A DNA stretch of 64,000 nucleotides from Pseudomonas sp. CCC3.1 (lineage in GTDB: Bacteria; Pseudomonadota; Gammaproteobacteria; Pseudomonadales; Pseudomonadaceae). The position numbers were made by a program, and so were the translations under genes. The notes beneath the pieces were generated by a model. That model was not told the DNA's origin, did no database searches, and saw only the letters and a program-made list of their open reading frames with translations. How positions within the stretch are numbered: position 1 is the first letter of the stretch; every line of letters starts with the position of its first letter. Below, piece by piece: positions 1 through 8,490 of the stretch. The stretch is taken from positions 1,736,001-1,800,000 of the forward strand of contig NZ_CP133778.1 in NCBI RefSeq assembly GCF_034347405.1, in the 5' to 3' direction.

Positions 1-1
1 T

Positions 2-628
2 CACCTGCAACAGCAAGCCGAACCGGTGCTGGGCGTTGGCCACTCGCTGGGCGGCATGTTGCACTTGCACGCGGCATTGCGTTGCCCGCAGTTGTACAAA
101 GGTGTGGTCATGCTCGACTCGCCGGTATTGACGCTCACCGATCAATGGGTGATTCGTGCTGCCAAGCGTTTTGGCTTTATCGACCGTCTGACCCCGGCGG
201 GCCGCACGTTGGGGCGGCGCGAAGAATTTGCGGATCGTGCTGCGGCCCGTGAGTATTTCGCGGACAAGTCACTGTTTCGCAGTTTCGACCCGGACTGCTT
301 TGAGGCGTACCTGGAGCATGGCTTACAGCCCGTCGATGATCGTTTACGCCTGAGTTTTGACCCCGCTACAGAAATCAACATCTACCGAGGTGTTCCCCAC
401 ACCAGTCCCGGACGGATCTTTCAATTGCAGGTGCCATTGACTGTGGTTCGTGGGCAAGACAGCCGCGTAGTCATGCGCCATCATGCGCGGGCCGTGGCGC
501 GTATGCCTCGCGGTGAGTCTCTGAGTGTGCCAGGCGGGCACATGTTCCCGCTGGAGCAGCCGCAAAACACCGCCAGCCTGCTCAAACACATTTTTGCCCG
601 CTGGGAACTGCATCACCCCGGCCCCTGA
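2..628 (+). CDS. Alpha/beta hydrolase, 5' end outside the window
   Basis: The open frame runs in from the left edge (the first codons read HLQQQAEPVLGVGHSLGG), so the true start lies outside the window and the GTG at 26 is only an internal codon. The GHSLGG nucleophile elbow marks a serine alpha/beta hydrolase of the general esterase/lipase fold, and GGHMFP near the C-terminus fits the catalytic histidine position. No signal peptide can be judged. It lies 12 bases before a second, different alpha/beta hydrolase, so the two are probably co-transcribed. The substrate cannot be told from sequence. Confidence 0.85.
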   Translation, partial: HLQQQAEPVLGVGHSLGGMLHLHAALRCPQLYKGVVMLDSPVLTLTDQWVIRAAKRFGFIDRLTPAGRTLGRREEFADRAAAREYFADKSLFRSFDPDCFEAYLEHGLQPVDDRLRLSFDPATEINIYRGVPHTSPGRIFQLQVPLTVVRGQDSRVVMRHHARAVARMPRGESLSVPGGHMFPLEQPQNTASLLKHIFARWELHHPGP

Positions 629-640
629 AGAGCACCCTGC

Positions 641-1495
641 ATGAACCCTGTGGTTGAAGAAGTCCGTCTGAGCCTGCCGCATATCGAACTGGCCGCGCAT
701 CTATTTGGTCCCGAAGACGGATTGCCGGTCATTGCCCTGCACGGCTGGCTGGACAACGCCAACAGCTTTGCGCGGCTGGCGCCCAAGCTGTCCGGCCTGC
801 GCATCGTGGCGCTGGATTTTGCAGGCCATGGTCACTCCGATCACCGACCGCGTGGCGCCGGGTACGCGCTGGCCGATTACGCCTTCGACGTGCTGTGCGT
901 CGCCGAGCAATTGGGGTGGGAGCGTTTTGCATTGCTGGGGCATTCGCTGGGCGCGATTGTCTCGGTGATCGTGGCCGGCTCATTCCCTGAACGTGTCACC
1001 CAATTGGCGCTGATCGACGGCATCGTGCTGCGCAGCGGCCCTGAAGGCGACACGGCCGAGCGCATGGGTCAGGCCTTGCAGGCGCAACTCGGTCTGGCGC
1101 ACAAGCGCAAGTCGGTGCACCCGACCCTTGATCGGGCGATAGAAGCGCGCATGAAAGGCATGGTCGCGGTCAGTCGCGAAGCCGCCGAGTTGTTGGCCCA
1201 GCGCGGGTTGATGCCCGTACCCGGCGGCTACAGCTGGCGCAGTGACAGCCGCCTGACATTACCGTCGCCCTTGCGCCTGAGCGATGAACAGGCCATGTCC
1301 TTCGTTCGGCGGATCAGTTGCCCGACGACCCTGGTGGTCGCAGAACAGGGCATGCTGGCCAGCCATCCCGAGTTGCTGGATCGTCTACCCTTTACGTTGA
1401 ACCGGTTGGCTGGCGGCCATCATTTGCACCTGAATGACGAGGCGGGGGCAATCCTTGTTGCAGACTGTTTCAATCGGTTCTTCGCCGTTCCTTGA
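641..1495 (+). CDS. Alpha/beta fold hydrolase
   Basis: A 284-residue protein with the oxyanion-side motif LHGWLDN (residues 33-39), a DFAGHGHSD strand, the nucleophile elbow GHSLG (Ser102) and a late histidine in GGHHLH (about residue 260), the usual order for a serine hydrolase of the alpha/beta fold. It has no signal peptide, so it is probably cytoplasmic. It follows another hydrolase after 12 bases and is likely in the same transcript. It resembles small esterases/epoxide-hydrolase-like proteins common in Pseudomonas. The substrate is unknown. Confidence 0.85.
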   Translation: MNPVVEEVRLSLPHIELAAHLFGPEDGLPVIALHGWLDNANSFARLAPKLSGLRIVALDFAGHGHSDHRPRGAGYALADYAFDVLCVAEQLGWERFALLGHSLGAIVSVIVAGSFPERVTQLALIDGIVLRSGPEGDTAERMGQALQAQLGLAHKRKSVHPTLDRAIEARMKGMVAVSREAAELLAQRGLMPVPGGYSWRSDSRLTLPSPLRLSDEQAMSFVRRISCPTTLVVAEQGMLASHPELLDRLPFTLNRLAGGHHLHLNDEAGAILVADCFNRFFAVP

Positions 1496-1607
1496 CTTGC
1501 GGCGGCCAACTGCCGAGGCTTGGCGGGTTGAAATGGGAGACAACCATGATGGATCACTGCAACGCTGCGACCCCGAAAGGCCATCCGGTCTCTATCGTGA
1601 GACGCCG

Positions 1608-2426
1608 ATGAACATACCTAATCGCTTTATTCTGGCGCTGGGCCTGAGCTGTTTTGGCCCTTGGGTATGGGCTGCCGACGTGCCTGGCAGCCACGACTTA
1701 AAGGACCTGCCACGGCTGGCCGACGCGCAAATAGTCGATTACACCGTACAACCTGACGTCGAGCGGATTTACCCGATGGGCTCGATCCGCAAAATCAGTG
1801 GCCGCCTGCGTTTCGAGGGGCAGGTCAACACCCGCGGTCAGACCACAGCCGTCACCTACGAATTGCCTGCAGAACACACGGCCACTGAAGCCTTCACGGC
1901 TGCTCGTGAAGCGTTGCAAAAACAAGGCGCAGATTTGCTGTTCTGGTGCCAGGGCCGTGATTGCGGCGAGAGCAGCCTGTGGGCCAATGAAGTGTTCGGC
2001 AACTCCAAACTGGTCGGCGCTGACGACCAGCAAACCTACTTGTTGCTGCGTCGAGCGGCTCCCGATCACAACCAGCTCGTTGCCTTGTACGGTATTAATC
2101 GGGGCGGTCGTAAAGCTTACCTGCATGTTGAACAACTTCAGGCGAGTGCCGATTTAGGCGAGCTGCTGCCCACCTCGGCGACCTTGCAGCGCCAGTTGAA
2201 AAACACGGGCGAGCTGGACTTTCCCAAGCTGGTGGGTGAGCCGGACGCACAATGGGTCACCCTGATCGCCAGGGCATTGAACCTTGATGTCACCTCCCGA
2301 GTCAGTTTGACCGGCACCAATGCATTAGCCTGGCGTGATGCTTTGATCAAAGGCGGTGTGCGCGCCGCTCGCATGGACCTGGGGACCAAGCCAGCCAATG
2401 GCCTGCATCTCGAGTTATTGCGCTAA
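1608..2426 (+). CDS. DUF4892 family periplasmic protein
   Basis: The frame is open from 1434, but the ATG at 1608 is chosen because it begins a clear signal peptide: MNIPNRF, then a hydrophobic stretch ending in WVWAADVPGS with a likely cut after AWAA-type residues. The mature part begins PGSHDLKDLPRLADAQIVDY, typical of the DUF4892 family, exported proteins of unknown function in Pseudomonas. Length is about 272 residues. Two cysteines (FWCQGRDCG, about 110) could form a disulfide in the periplasm. It sits between a hydrolase and an AI-2E-type membrane protein with no obvious functional link. Confidence 0.75.
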   Translation: MNIPNRFILALGLSCFGPWVWAADVPGSHDLKDLPRLADAQIVDYTVQPDVERIYPMGSIRKISGRLRFEGQVNTRGQTTAVTYELPAEHTATEAFTAAREALQKQGADLLFWCQGRDCGESSLWANEVFGNSKLVGADDQQTYLLLRRAAPDHNQLVALYGINRGGRKAYLHVEQLQASADLGELLPTSATLQRQLKNTGELDFPKLVGEPDAQWVTLIARALNLDVTSRVSLTGTNALAWRDALIKGGVRAARMDLGTKPANGLHLELLR

Positions 2427-2500
2427 ACCCTGCAAAACGACGGCTACACTCTGGGTAGTCGTCGCCTCATTTCGAACCTTCAATTGTCTGCGGAACCTAC

Positions 2501-3550
2501 ATGCTCAATAACGATCGCCTGTTGGTGCAGATCCTGCTCGTGGTGCTGTTCGGCGCCACCCTGTGGGTGATGGCACCGTTTTGGTCGGCTTTGTTCTGGG
2601 GGGCTGTGCTGGCGTTCGCCAGTTGGCCCCTGATGCGTCTTTTAACACGCTGGCTCAACGGGCGTGAGTCGCTGGCGGCGAGCATCCTGACCCTTGGCTG
2701 GATGTTGCTGGTGGCCGGGCCACTGGTGTGGCTGGGCTTTAACCTGGCAGACCATGTGCGTGACGCCACCACATTCGTCAAAGACGTGCAGCTCGAAGGC
2801 TTGCCCGAGGCGCCGACCTGGCTGGCGGGTATCCCGTTGGTCGGTGAGCGTTTAGTGGGCATGTGGAACACCATCGATGAGCAGGGCGCGGCCATGATCC
2901 TGGCCGTCAAACCTTATCTGGGGCAGGTGGGCAACTGGCTGCTGGCCCGCAGTGCGCAAATTGGTGGCGGCATTCTTGAACTGACGCTGAGCATTGTCTT
3001 TGTGTTCTTTTTCTACCGTGATGGCCCGCGCCTGGCGACCTTCGTCCACGGGCTGCTGGTGCGGCTGATCGGCGAGCGTGCTGATTATTATCAAGAACTG
3101 GTAGCGGGTACGGTTCAGCGCGTGGTTAACGGGGTGATCGGTACGGCTGCGGCGCAAGCCTTGCTGGCGCTGATCGGCTTTTTGATTGCCGGTGTACCGG
3201 GTGCGCTGGTGCTTGGACTGGCCACTTTCCTGCTCAGCCTGATACCCATGGGGCCGCCACTGATCTGGATCCCGGCCACGGCCTGGCTGGCCTGGAAGGG
3301 CGACTACGGGATGGCGATTTTCCTTGGTATCTGGGGCACGCTGATCATCAGCGGTGTCGACAACGTGCTCAAACCTTACCTGATCAGCCGGGGCGGCAAC
3401 CTGCCGCTGGTGATCGTGTTGCTCGGTGTGTTTGGTGGGCTGATAGCTTTTGGTTTCATCGGCCTGTTTATCGGCCCCACCTTGCTCGCCATCGCCTACA
3501 GCCTGCTGGTCGACTGGAGCGCCAGCCAGCAGAACAAAGACAAGGTCTAG
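2501..3550 (+). CDS. AI-2E family transporter (YdiK/PerM type)
   Basis: A 349-residue membrane protein with hydrophobic segments near the N-terminus (two), around 60-85, and a dense block from about 155 to 340. The stretch LSLIPMGPPLIWIPA and the C-terminal GLFIGPTLLAIAYSLL are typical of the AI-2E transporter/PerM family, inner-membrane proteins proposed to export small molecules; the name reflects TqsA and does not show that this one moves autoinducer 2. Its 3' end overlaps the convergent methyltransferase gene by 4 bases. Confidence 0.85.
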   Translation: MLNNDRLLVQILLVVLFGATLWVMAPFWSALFWGAVLAFASWPLMRLLTRWLNGRESLAASILTLGWMLLVAGPLVWLGFNLADHVRDATTFVKDVQLEGLPEAPTWLAGIPLVGERLVGMWNTIDEQGAAMILAVKPYLGQVGNWLLARSAQIGGGILELTLSIVFVFFFYRDGPRLATFVHGLLVRLIGERADYYQELVAGTVQRVVNGVIGTAAAQALLALIGFLIAGVPGALVLGLATFLLSLIPMGPPLIWIPATAWLAWKGDYGMAIFLGIWGTLIISGVDNVLKPYLISRGGNLPLVIVLLGVFGGLIAFGFIGLFIGPTLLAIAYSLLVDWSASQQNKDKV

Positions 3551-4017
3551 CCGAACTTTGGCCCGGAGCGGGTGTTATTGCCCTTGGCCATACGGTCGTA
3601 AAGCACCACATTGACCGTGGCTGCCAGGTTCATGCAGCCATTGGTCGGGATGTAAATCACATCTTCGCACCAGTCCAGAATCTCTTTATCCAGAGAGCCA
3701 TCTTCTGGGCCAAAGATGTAAATCGCTCGATCCGGGTGTGTGTATTCCGGCAAAGAGCGTGCGCCCTCGACCAGCTCAACGGCGACCGGGATGCAGCCCA
3801 GCGGGATAATTTTTTTCAGGTCGTCGATACCAATCAGCGGAATATCCTGATGGATCTTCTTGGTGTCGGTGATGAAATCGCGGGCGCGTTCATAGCGTTT
3901 CCCCGTGTAAAACACCGACGCCACGTTGTAGCAACCAGCCGCACGCATCACCGAGCCGACGTTTTCCGGTGATTTGGGGTTATACAAGCCAATGCAGCTG
4001 TACCGTTTGTTTGCCAC
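3547..4017 (-). CDS. TrmH/SpoU-family RNA 2'-O-methyltransferase
   Basis: A 156-residue protein beginning at GTG (4015-4017). It shows the SPOUT trefoil-knot motifs of the TrmH family: NPKSPENVGSVMRAAGC near the N-terminus (motif 1), IFGPEDGSL (motif 2) and IPTNGCMNLAATVNVVLYDR (motif 3). Such enzymes use S-adenosylmethionine to methylate the ribose of a tRNA or rRNA base in the cytoplasm. It is a minimal single-domain form, close in length to TrmL (about 157 residues), but I cannot assign the target nucleotide. It is convergent with the AI-2E gene. Confidence 0.85.
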   Translation of the reverse strand: MANKRYSCIGLYNPKSPENVGSVMRAAGCYNVASVFYTGKRYERARDFITDTKKIHQDIPLIGIDDLKKIIPLGCIPVAVELVEGARSLPEYTHPDRAIYIFGPEDGSLDKEILDWCEDVIYIPTNGCMNLAATVNVVLYDRMAKGNNTRSGPKFG

Positions 4018-4062
4018 GTGCCGGTGCCCTTCAGAAAAAGACGCGAGTATACCAGCACCCCT

Positions 4063-4129
4063 GCAGGAGCGAGCTTGCCTCGCGATCTCTTGATCTTTTT
4101 AAAGATCAAGAGGCAAGCTCGCTCCTGCA
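4063..4129. repeat. REP palindrome, GCAGGAGCGAGCTTG family
   Basis: A 67-bp inverted repeat with arms GCAGGAGCGAGCTTGCCTC and its complement around an AT-rich centre (gatctt...aagatc). It lies just upstream of the methyltransferase gene and downstream of the YajD gene, both on the minus strand. It belongs to the commonest palindrome family in the window (others near 11264, 22073, 34379, 37268, 50844, 54885, 61461). Confidence 0.9.
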
Positions 4130-4141
4130 CGAACCGGTGAC

Positions 4142-4525
4142 TTAGTCGTCTTTCTTCATCAGCCCGGCCAGCGCGGCAAACGGGTTATGCGTCGCCTTGG
4201 CCACTTTCGGGCTGCTGGTCGAGCTGTCCGAGAAGTACTGCTGGTCGGTGTAACGCGAGTGCTCGTTGTCGTGGCAGTACAGGCACAGCAGCTCCCAGTT
4301 GGAGCCGTCCTGCGGGTTGTTGTCGTGGTTGTGGTCACGGTGGTGAACGGTCAGCTCGCTCAGGCGCTTGCCAGCAAACTCGCGGGCGCAGCGGCCACAC
4401 ACGTGCGGGTACATTCTCAGGGCTTTGTCGCGGTAGCCCATTTCACGATCACGCTGGGCATCGGCCAGGATGCGGTCCAGCTTGGCGGTGTGGGACGGTG
4501 GGTTCGCTGAACTCATGGGGTTCAC
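4142..4525 (-). CDS. yajD: YajD family HNH nuclease
   Basis: A 127-residue protein (or 124 if the second methionine, MSSANPP, is used). It has the HNH signature: CGRC (about 43-46), the HHRDHNHDNNPQDGSNWELLC core (about 61-81) and a CLYCHDNEHSR zinc-knuckle end. The two CxxC pairs fit a zinc-stabilised beta-beta-alpha-metal nuclease fold. E. coli YajD is the named relative and its role is not well defined. There is no toxin-immunity partner or phage context here, so a housekeeping role is likely. Confidence 0.85.
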   Translation of the reverse strand: MNPMSSANPPSHTAKLDRILADAQRDREMGYRDKALRMYPHVCGRCAREFAGKRLSELTVHHRDHNHDNNPQDGSNWELLCLYCHDNEHSRYTDQQYFSDSSTSSPKVAKATHNPFAALAGLMKKDD

Positions 4526-4568
4526 CTTTAAGACGAATGACGGTTATGTCGTGAAGTTTAGCTGTTGA

Positions 4569-5255
4569 TCAGCCTTTGATTTTTTCAGCAATCCAGATCG
4601 TGTGGCGCGTGCCCTTGTTGCCGTGGGCGAACACCTGGACCTCTTCGGCTTTAAAGCCGGCTTTGCGCAGCTTGTCCGAAAACTGTTTGTCAGCACTGGC
4701 CGACCACACCGCCAGTACACCTTTGGGGCGCAGCGCCTTGGCACAAGCACTCAAGCCACCAGCCGAGTACAGCCAGCTATTGGCTTTTTGGGTCAGGCCT
4801 TCAGGGCCGTTGTCGACGTCGAGCATAATCGCATCAAAGCCGTTGGGCTCGGCTTGCAGCACCTTGGCCACGTCTTCCATGCGGATCACGGTGCGCGGGT
4901 CTTGCAGCGGGTTGCCGGCTTTTTCGCCCAGCGGGCCGCGATTCCACTCCACAACGCCTGGCACCAGCTCGGCGACCACCACTTCGGCGGTCTTGCCCAA
5001 ATGCTTGAGCGCCGAGGCCAGGGTAAACCCCATGCCCAAGCCGCCAATCAACACCCGCGATTGCGGGCGACCGGCGACTTTACGGCACGGAATCTCGGCC
5101 AAGGCATCTTCGGAGCCATGCATGCGAGTGTTCATCAGTTGGCCGCCGTCACCGCCCTGAATCTTGATCACGAAGTCTTCGCCATACTCGAACAGGCACA
5201 AGGCACCGCCGTTTTCGGGGATCGGGGTGGTGTCGAGCAAAACAAAACGTTTCAT
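4569..5255 (-). CDS. Spermidine-synthase-like SAM-dependent protein
   Basis: The ATG at 5253-5255 (MKRFVLLDTTPIPENGG) is chosen over an open extension because family members start here. The 228-residue protein has a Rossmann methyltransferase core: VLIGGLGMGFTLASAL (about 87-102) is the nucleotide-binding glycine loop, VVVAELVPGVVEWNR the acidic strand end, and FDAIMLDVDNGPEGLT the motif that in spermidine synthases faces the substrate. It lacks the N-terminal beta-strand tetramer domain of full SpeE, so it is a spermidine-synthase-like protein whose real substrate is unknown. Confidence 0.75.
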   Translation of the reverse strand: MKRFVLLDTTPIPENGGALCLFEYGEDFVIKIQGGDGGQLMNTRMHGSEDALAEIPCRKVAGRPQSRVLIGGLGMGFTLASALKHLGKTAEVVVAELVPGVVEWNRGPLGEKAGNPLQDPRTVIRMEDVAKVLQAEPNGFDAIMLDVDNGPEGLTQKANSWLYSAGGLSACAKALRPKGVLAVWSASADKQFSDKLRKAGFKAEEVQVFAHGNKGTRHTIWIAEKIKG

Positions 5256-5337
5256 GGAAATCTCATAGAAATGGGACAAAAACAGCTGGTTACGAGTAGC
5301 CTGATGGCAGATAAGCCGTCTGGCAACGGAGTGATTG

Positions 5338-5631
5338 ATGAAACGCACTATTCTAACGGCCATTGTGTGGGGGGCGCTCTCGATAAGTGCAACCCAGGCA
5401 GCGGAATTAACCTCAATTCCTAGCGTCCCCGTGACCCCTGCGCCGGGCTCGCCGGGTACTGCGACGCCCACCCCATACCCGCAGATTACCCCGCGCGCGG
5501 TGCCAAAGCCCGTTGCCGGGAGCAGTCAGGTCCCGCTGCCGCCGATCGACCTGCCGCAGCCGCCCCCCAAAGATCAACCGCTGCCGGGGCTTGAGCCGAA
5601 AGATTCGAAAGTTAAGCCAATGTCGGAGTGA
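5338..5631 (+). CDS. Small exported proline-rich protein
   Basis: The start is the ATG at 5338, preceded by GGAG six bases upstream; an adjacent TTG is ignored. The 97-residue product has a signal peptide (MKRTILTAIVWGALSISATQ, cut likely after QAA) and then a mature part made largely of proline, with repeated PxP stretches (VPVTPAPGSPGTATPTPYP, PLPPIDLPQPPPKDQPLPG). There is no recognisable domain. It is likely a periplasmic or envelope-spanning extended polypeptide. It is divergent from the spermidine-synthase-like gene. Confidence 0.65.
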   Translation: MKRTILTAIVWGALSISATQAAELTSIPSVPVTPAPGSPGTATPTPYPQITPRAVPKPVAGSSQVPLPPIDLPQPPPKDQPLPGLEPKDSKVKPMSE

Positions 5632-5658
5632 CCCTGCTGGCACTTTATTCAACGTATG

Positions 5659-5806
5659 CGTAGCAGTTGCCGAGTTCCGCGAGGCTACGTCCGATTGCGA
5701 AGCGATCGTAAATGCTGAGAGCCAGATCTAACTGGAAATCCGCGAGGGCGTATTTACGACGACTGCGTCGCCGGACGTAGCCTCGCGGAACTCGGCAACT
5801 GCTACG
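5659..5806. repeat. Long palindromic element, CGTAGCAGTTGCCGAG family, copy 1
   Basis: Two perfectly complementary 35-bp arms (5659-5693 and 5772-5806) flank a 78-bp centre. It lies between the converging ends of the proline-rich protein gene and oligopeptidase B, where it would form a strong bidirectional stop hairpin. A second copy lies at 25946-26094 and a degenerate half copy at 31811-31856. Confidence 0.85.
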
Positions 5807-5813
5807 TGGGGGG

Positions 5814-7859
5814 TTAAATTCCCAATACCTTGAACACAAACGCGTATTCCAGCGCGACGTCGCGCAGGCCCTGGTAACGCCCGCTCATGCCGCCATGCCC
5901 TGCGTCCAGCTCGGTCTTGAGCAACAATAAGTGGTCGTCAGTCTTGGTGGCGCGCAGCTTGGCCACCCACTTGGCCGCTTCCCAATATTGCACGCGACTG
6001 TCGTTGTAGCCGGCAATCACCAGCATCGCCGGGTACGCCTGCGCGGTTACATTTTCATAGGGTGCGTACGCCTTGATCCGCTCATACACGTCAGGCTCTT
6101 GCGGGTTGCCCCATTCGTCGTATTCGGTGACTGTCAGCGGCAACTCAGGGTCGAGCATGGTGTTGAGCACATCGACAAACGGTACTTCGGCAATTGCGGC
6201 CCCGAACAGTTCTGGACGCTGATTGAGCACGGCGCCGATCAACAGGCCGCCCGCGCTGCCGCCACTGATCACCAACTGATCGCTGCGGGTCAGGCCCTTG
6301 TCGATCAAGTGTTCAGCACAGGCAATAAAATCGCTGAACGTGTTGTGTTTGTGCTCTTGCTTGCCCGCGCGGTACCAGGCTTCGCCCAACTCACCGCCGC
6401 CACGAACATGTGCAATGGCAAACGCCACGCCGCGCTCCAGCAAACTCAGGCGGGCATGGGAAAACCACGGATCAAGGCTTTCGCCATAGGCGCCGTAGCC
6501 ATACAGATACAGTGGTGTCGGTTTACCCAGCGCCTCACGCTTCACCACCAGGCTGATCGGCACTTGAGTCCCGTCAGGCGCGGTCGCCCACAAGCGCTGG
6601 CTAATGTAGTCATCGGCATTGAACGGTCCAAGCACCGGGGTTTCCTTGAGTACCGTTTGCTCGCCATTGGTCAGCGTCAATTGGCGCACCTGTGCCGGGC
6701 GGTTCAGCGATTCGTAACGCAGGCGAATGTGCTCGCTGTGAAACTCCAGGCTGTCTTGCACATACAAGCTGTAGGCTGCGTCTGGAAGTTGCACGCGGTA
6801 TGCCGGTAAACCATTAGGACGAATCTCAATGATTGGCAGGCCGCCTTCGCGCAGGCTCAGGCACAACGCGTTGGCGTTCAGGCTGAGGCCTTCAAGCATC
6901 ACGCTGTCGTCGTGGGCGATCAGGCGCTGCCAGTCATCACACTGCGGGGCGTCACCCAACGCGTAATACAGCGCAAAGTTGATGCCGTCCTGATTGGTGC
7001 GAATAAACCATGCCCATTGCCCTTCGTACAGGCCATGGTCGACGCTGTAATCGTGGCCCTCAACCCGCGGCGCCAGGCAAGTGAATGCCTGTTGCGGCTG
7101 ATCGGCGTCCAGTACCCAGGTTTCGCTGGTGGTTTTGCTGTTGAGCAACAGAATCAGTTGACGCTCTGAGCTTGAGCGGTAGCAATGTAGAAAAAATCGT
7201 CCATCGGCCTCATGAAACACCTCATGTGCCGCCGTTTCACTCAGCGTGTGGCGAAACAGCTTGTGCGGACGATGGGTCTCGTCCAGTTCCGCGAAAAACA
7301 GCGTCTGACTGTCATTGGCCCACGTCATGCTGCCATCACAGTCTTCAAAGGGCAGTTCAGTCACCGCGCCGTTGTTCAACTCTTTCACGAACAGGCGATA
7401 AGTCTCTTCGCCGCTGGTGTCCAGGCTATAGGCCAAACGCTGGTGATCCGGGCTGATGCTGAACGCACCCAATGAAATAAAGCCGCCGTCAGCCAGAACG
7501 TTAGGGTCCAGCAGCAATTGCTCGGCATTTTCGTCGACGTGCTGACTGTCATCGGCCGGCCGCGGGCAGCGGTAATGGCGCGGGTACTCGTCACCGGCAT
7601 TGGTGCGGGTGTAATACAAATACGGGCCCCAAGGGGAGGGCAGTGACAAATCTGTCTCGCGAATTCGGCCCTTGATCTCTTGAAACAGCGTCTCACGCAG
7701 CTCGGCCTGATCGGCCAATTGAGCTTCCTGGTAGGTGTTTTCCGCAGTCAGGTAGTCCAAAACCTCTTTGCTATCGCGGTTTTGTAACCATGAGTAGGGG
7801 TCAGAACCCTCGACCTTGCGTGCGATAGGGGCGCTGTTTGCGTAGGCTGATTCGGTCAT
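5814..7859 (-). CDS. ptrB: Oligopeptidase B (S9A prolyl oligopeptidase family)
   Basis: A 681-residue enzyme, close to the ~686 of E. coli PtrB, starting at the ATG 7857-7859 (MTESAYANSAPIARKVEG); the longer open frame lacks family similarity. An N-terminal beta-propeller is followed by an alpha/beta hydrolase domain with the nucleophile motif GGSAGGL (Ser535), and the catalytic histidine in DAGHGGMSGR (His655). Oligopeptidase B cuts short peptides after lysine or arginine in the cytoplasm; the size filter is the propeller. No signal peptide is present. It is a single-gene unit whose 3' end faces a long palindrome. Confidence 0.92.
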   Translation of the reverse strand: MTESAYANSAPIARKVEGSDPYSWLQNRDSKEVLDYLTAENTYQEAQLADQAELRETLFQEIKGRIRETDLSLPSPWGPYLYYTRTNAGDEYPRHYRCPRPADDSQHVDENAEQLLLDPNVLADGGFISLGAFSISPDHQRLAYSLDTSGEETYRLFVKELNNGAVTELPFEDCDGSMTWANDSQTLFFAELDETHRPHKLFRHTLSETAAHEVFHEADGRFFLHCYRSSSERQLILLLNSKTTSETWVLDADQPQQAFTCLAPRVEGHDYSVDHGLYEGQWAWFIRTNQDGINFALYYALGDAPQCDDWQRLIAHDDSVMLEGLSLNANALCLSLREGGLPIIEIRPNGLPAYRVQLPDAAYSLYVQDSLEFHSEHIRLRYESLNRPAQVRQLTLTNGEQTVLKETPVLGPFNADDYISQRLWATAPDGTQVPISLVVKREALGKPTPLYLYGYGAYGESLDPWFSHARLSLLERGVAFAIAHVRGGGELGEAWYRAGKQEHKHNTFSDFIACAEHLIDKGLTRSDQLVISGGSAGGLLIGAVLNQRPELFGAAIAEVPFVDVLNTMLDPELPLTVTEYDEWGNPQEPDVYERIKAYAPYENVTAQAYPAMLVIAGYNDSRVQYWEAAKWVAKLRATKTDDHLLLLKTELDAGHGGMSGRYQGLRDVALEYAFVFKVLGI

Positions 7860-7968
7860 TGAGCGATCTCTGAAACCTGCATGAATAGAAGTGGCGCTGA
7901 CGGCGGTGCAGCCGCACTCTCGAAAAGCCGTTATCATAGCGCCTCATTGCCTGCCGACCATGGATACC

Positions 7969-8454
7969 ATGACCGAGAACGACTATCTGATCGCCTGGGG
8001 CTTTTACGCCTTCGCCGCTTTAGGCTGCCTGCTCGTATGGTGCCGCCTGACCCGTTTCATGTGGCGTTGGTTGCGTGAGCCATTACGCGTGCTTATGGCG
8101 GTGCTGCTGCTCAGCCCGACCATCATTGACCCGGTCAAAGAGCAATTCGCCCCTGCGCTGGCCATTACGGCCCTGGACCTTGCGTTCAAGGTGGGTAATA
8201 ACGCGTGGCGTGCGGTGTCTGACCTGTTGATGTACACCATCATCGCGTTTTGCGTGTATGCGCTGTTTGTGCTGATTCGTTGGCCCATTGAACGTGCGCG
8301 CAAGGCGCGTCTGGCGCAAACCGCAGCAGCAGAACAAACCCGCCGTATTGACCCTGAAGACGACCAGCCGTTCGGTTCGGCCGGTGATGACCGCTATGGT
8401 CGTCCGGCCGCGCCACGTCCAGCAGGTCCGTCGCGGGTTGAACCACGGGTGTAA
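7969..8454 (+). CDS. Conserved inner-membrane protein of unknown function
   Basis: A 161-residue protein (MTENDYLIAWGFYAFAALGC...). An in-frame ATG nine bases upstream at 7960 is an equally possible start, since neither has a strong ribosome site. Hydrophobic stretches lie at about 7-25, 40-53 and 85-105, followed by a charged, proline-rich cytoplasmic tail with many arginines. It is sometimes labelled MFS-like in related genomes, but it is far too short for an MFS carrier. It precedes the amidotransferase and DUF2937 genes on the same strand, with 36 and 12 base gaps, suggesting one transcript. Confidence 0.65.
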   Translation: MTENDYLIAWGFYAFAALGCLLVWCRLTRFMWRWLREPLRVLMAVLLLSPTIIDPVKEQFAPALAITALDLAFKVGNNAWRAVSDLLMYTIIAFCVYALFVLIRWPIERARKARLAQTAAAEQTRRIDPEDDQPFGSAGDDRYGRPAAPRPAGPSRVEPRV

Positions 8455-8490
8455 TCTTTTTTCGTTGAGCTTGAATGCGAGAGTGCGAGC

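Noticed and set aside
4142..4525. HNH protein as a bacteriocin or phage nuclease
   Set aside because: It matches YajD in length and motif layout and has no immunity gene, receptor domain or phage neighbours.
4602..5423. Long open frame opposite the spermidine-synthase-like gene (273 codons)
   Set aside because: It is the GC-rich antisense shadow of a well-conserved gene and shows no family motif.
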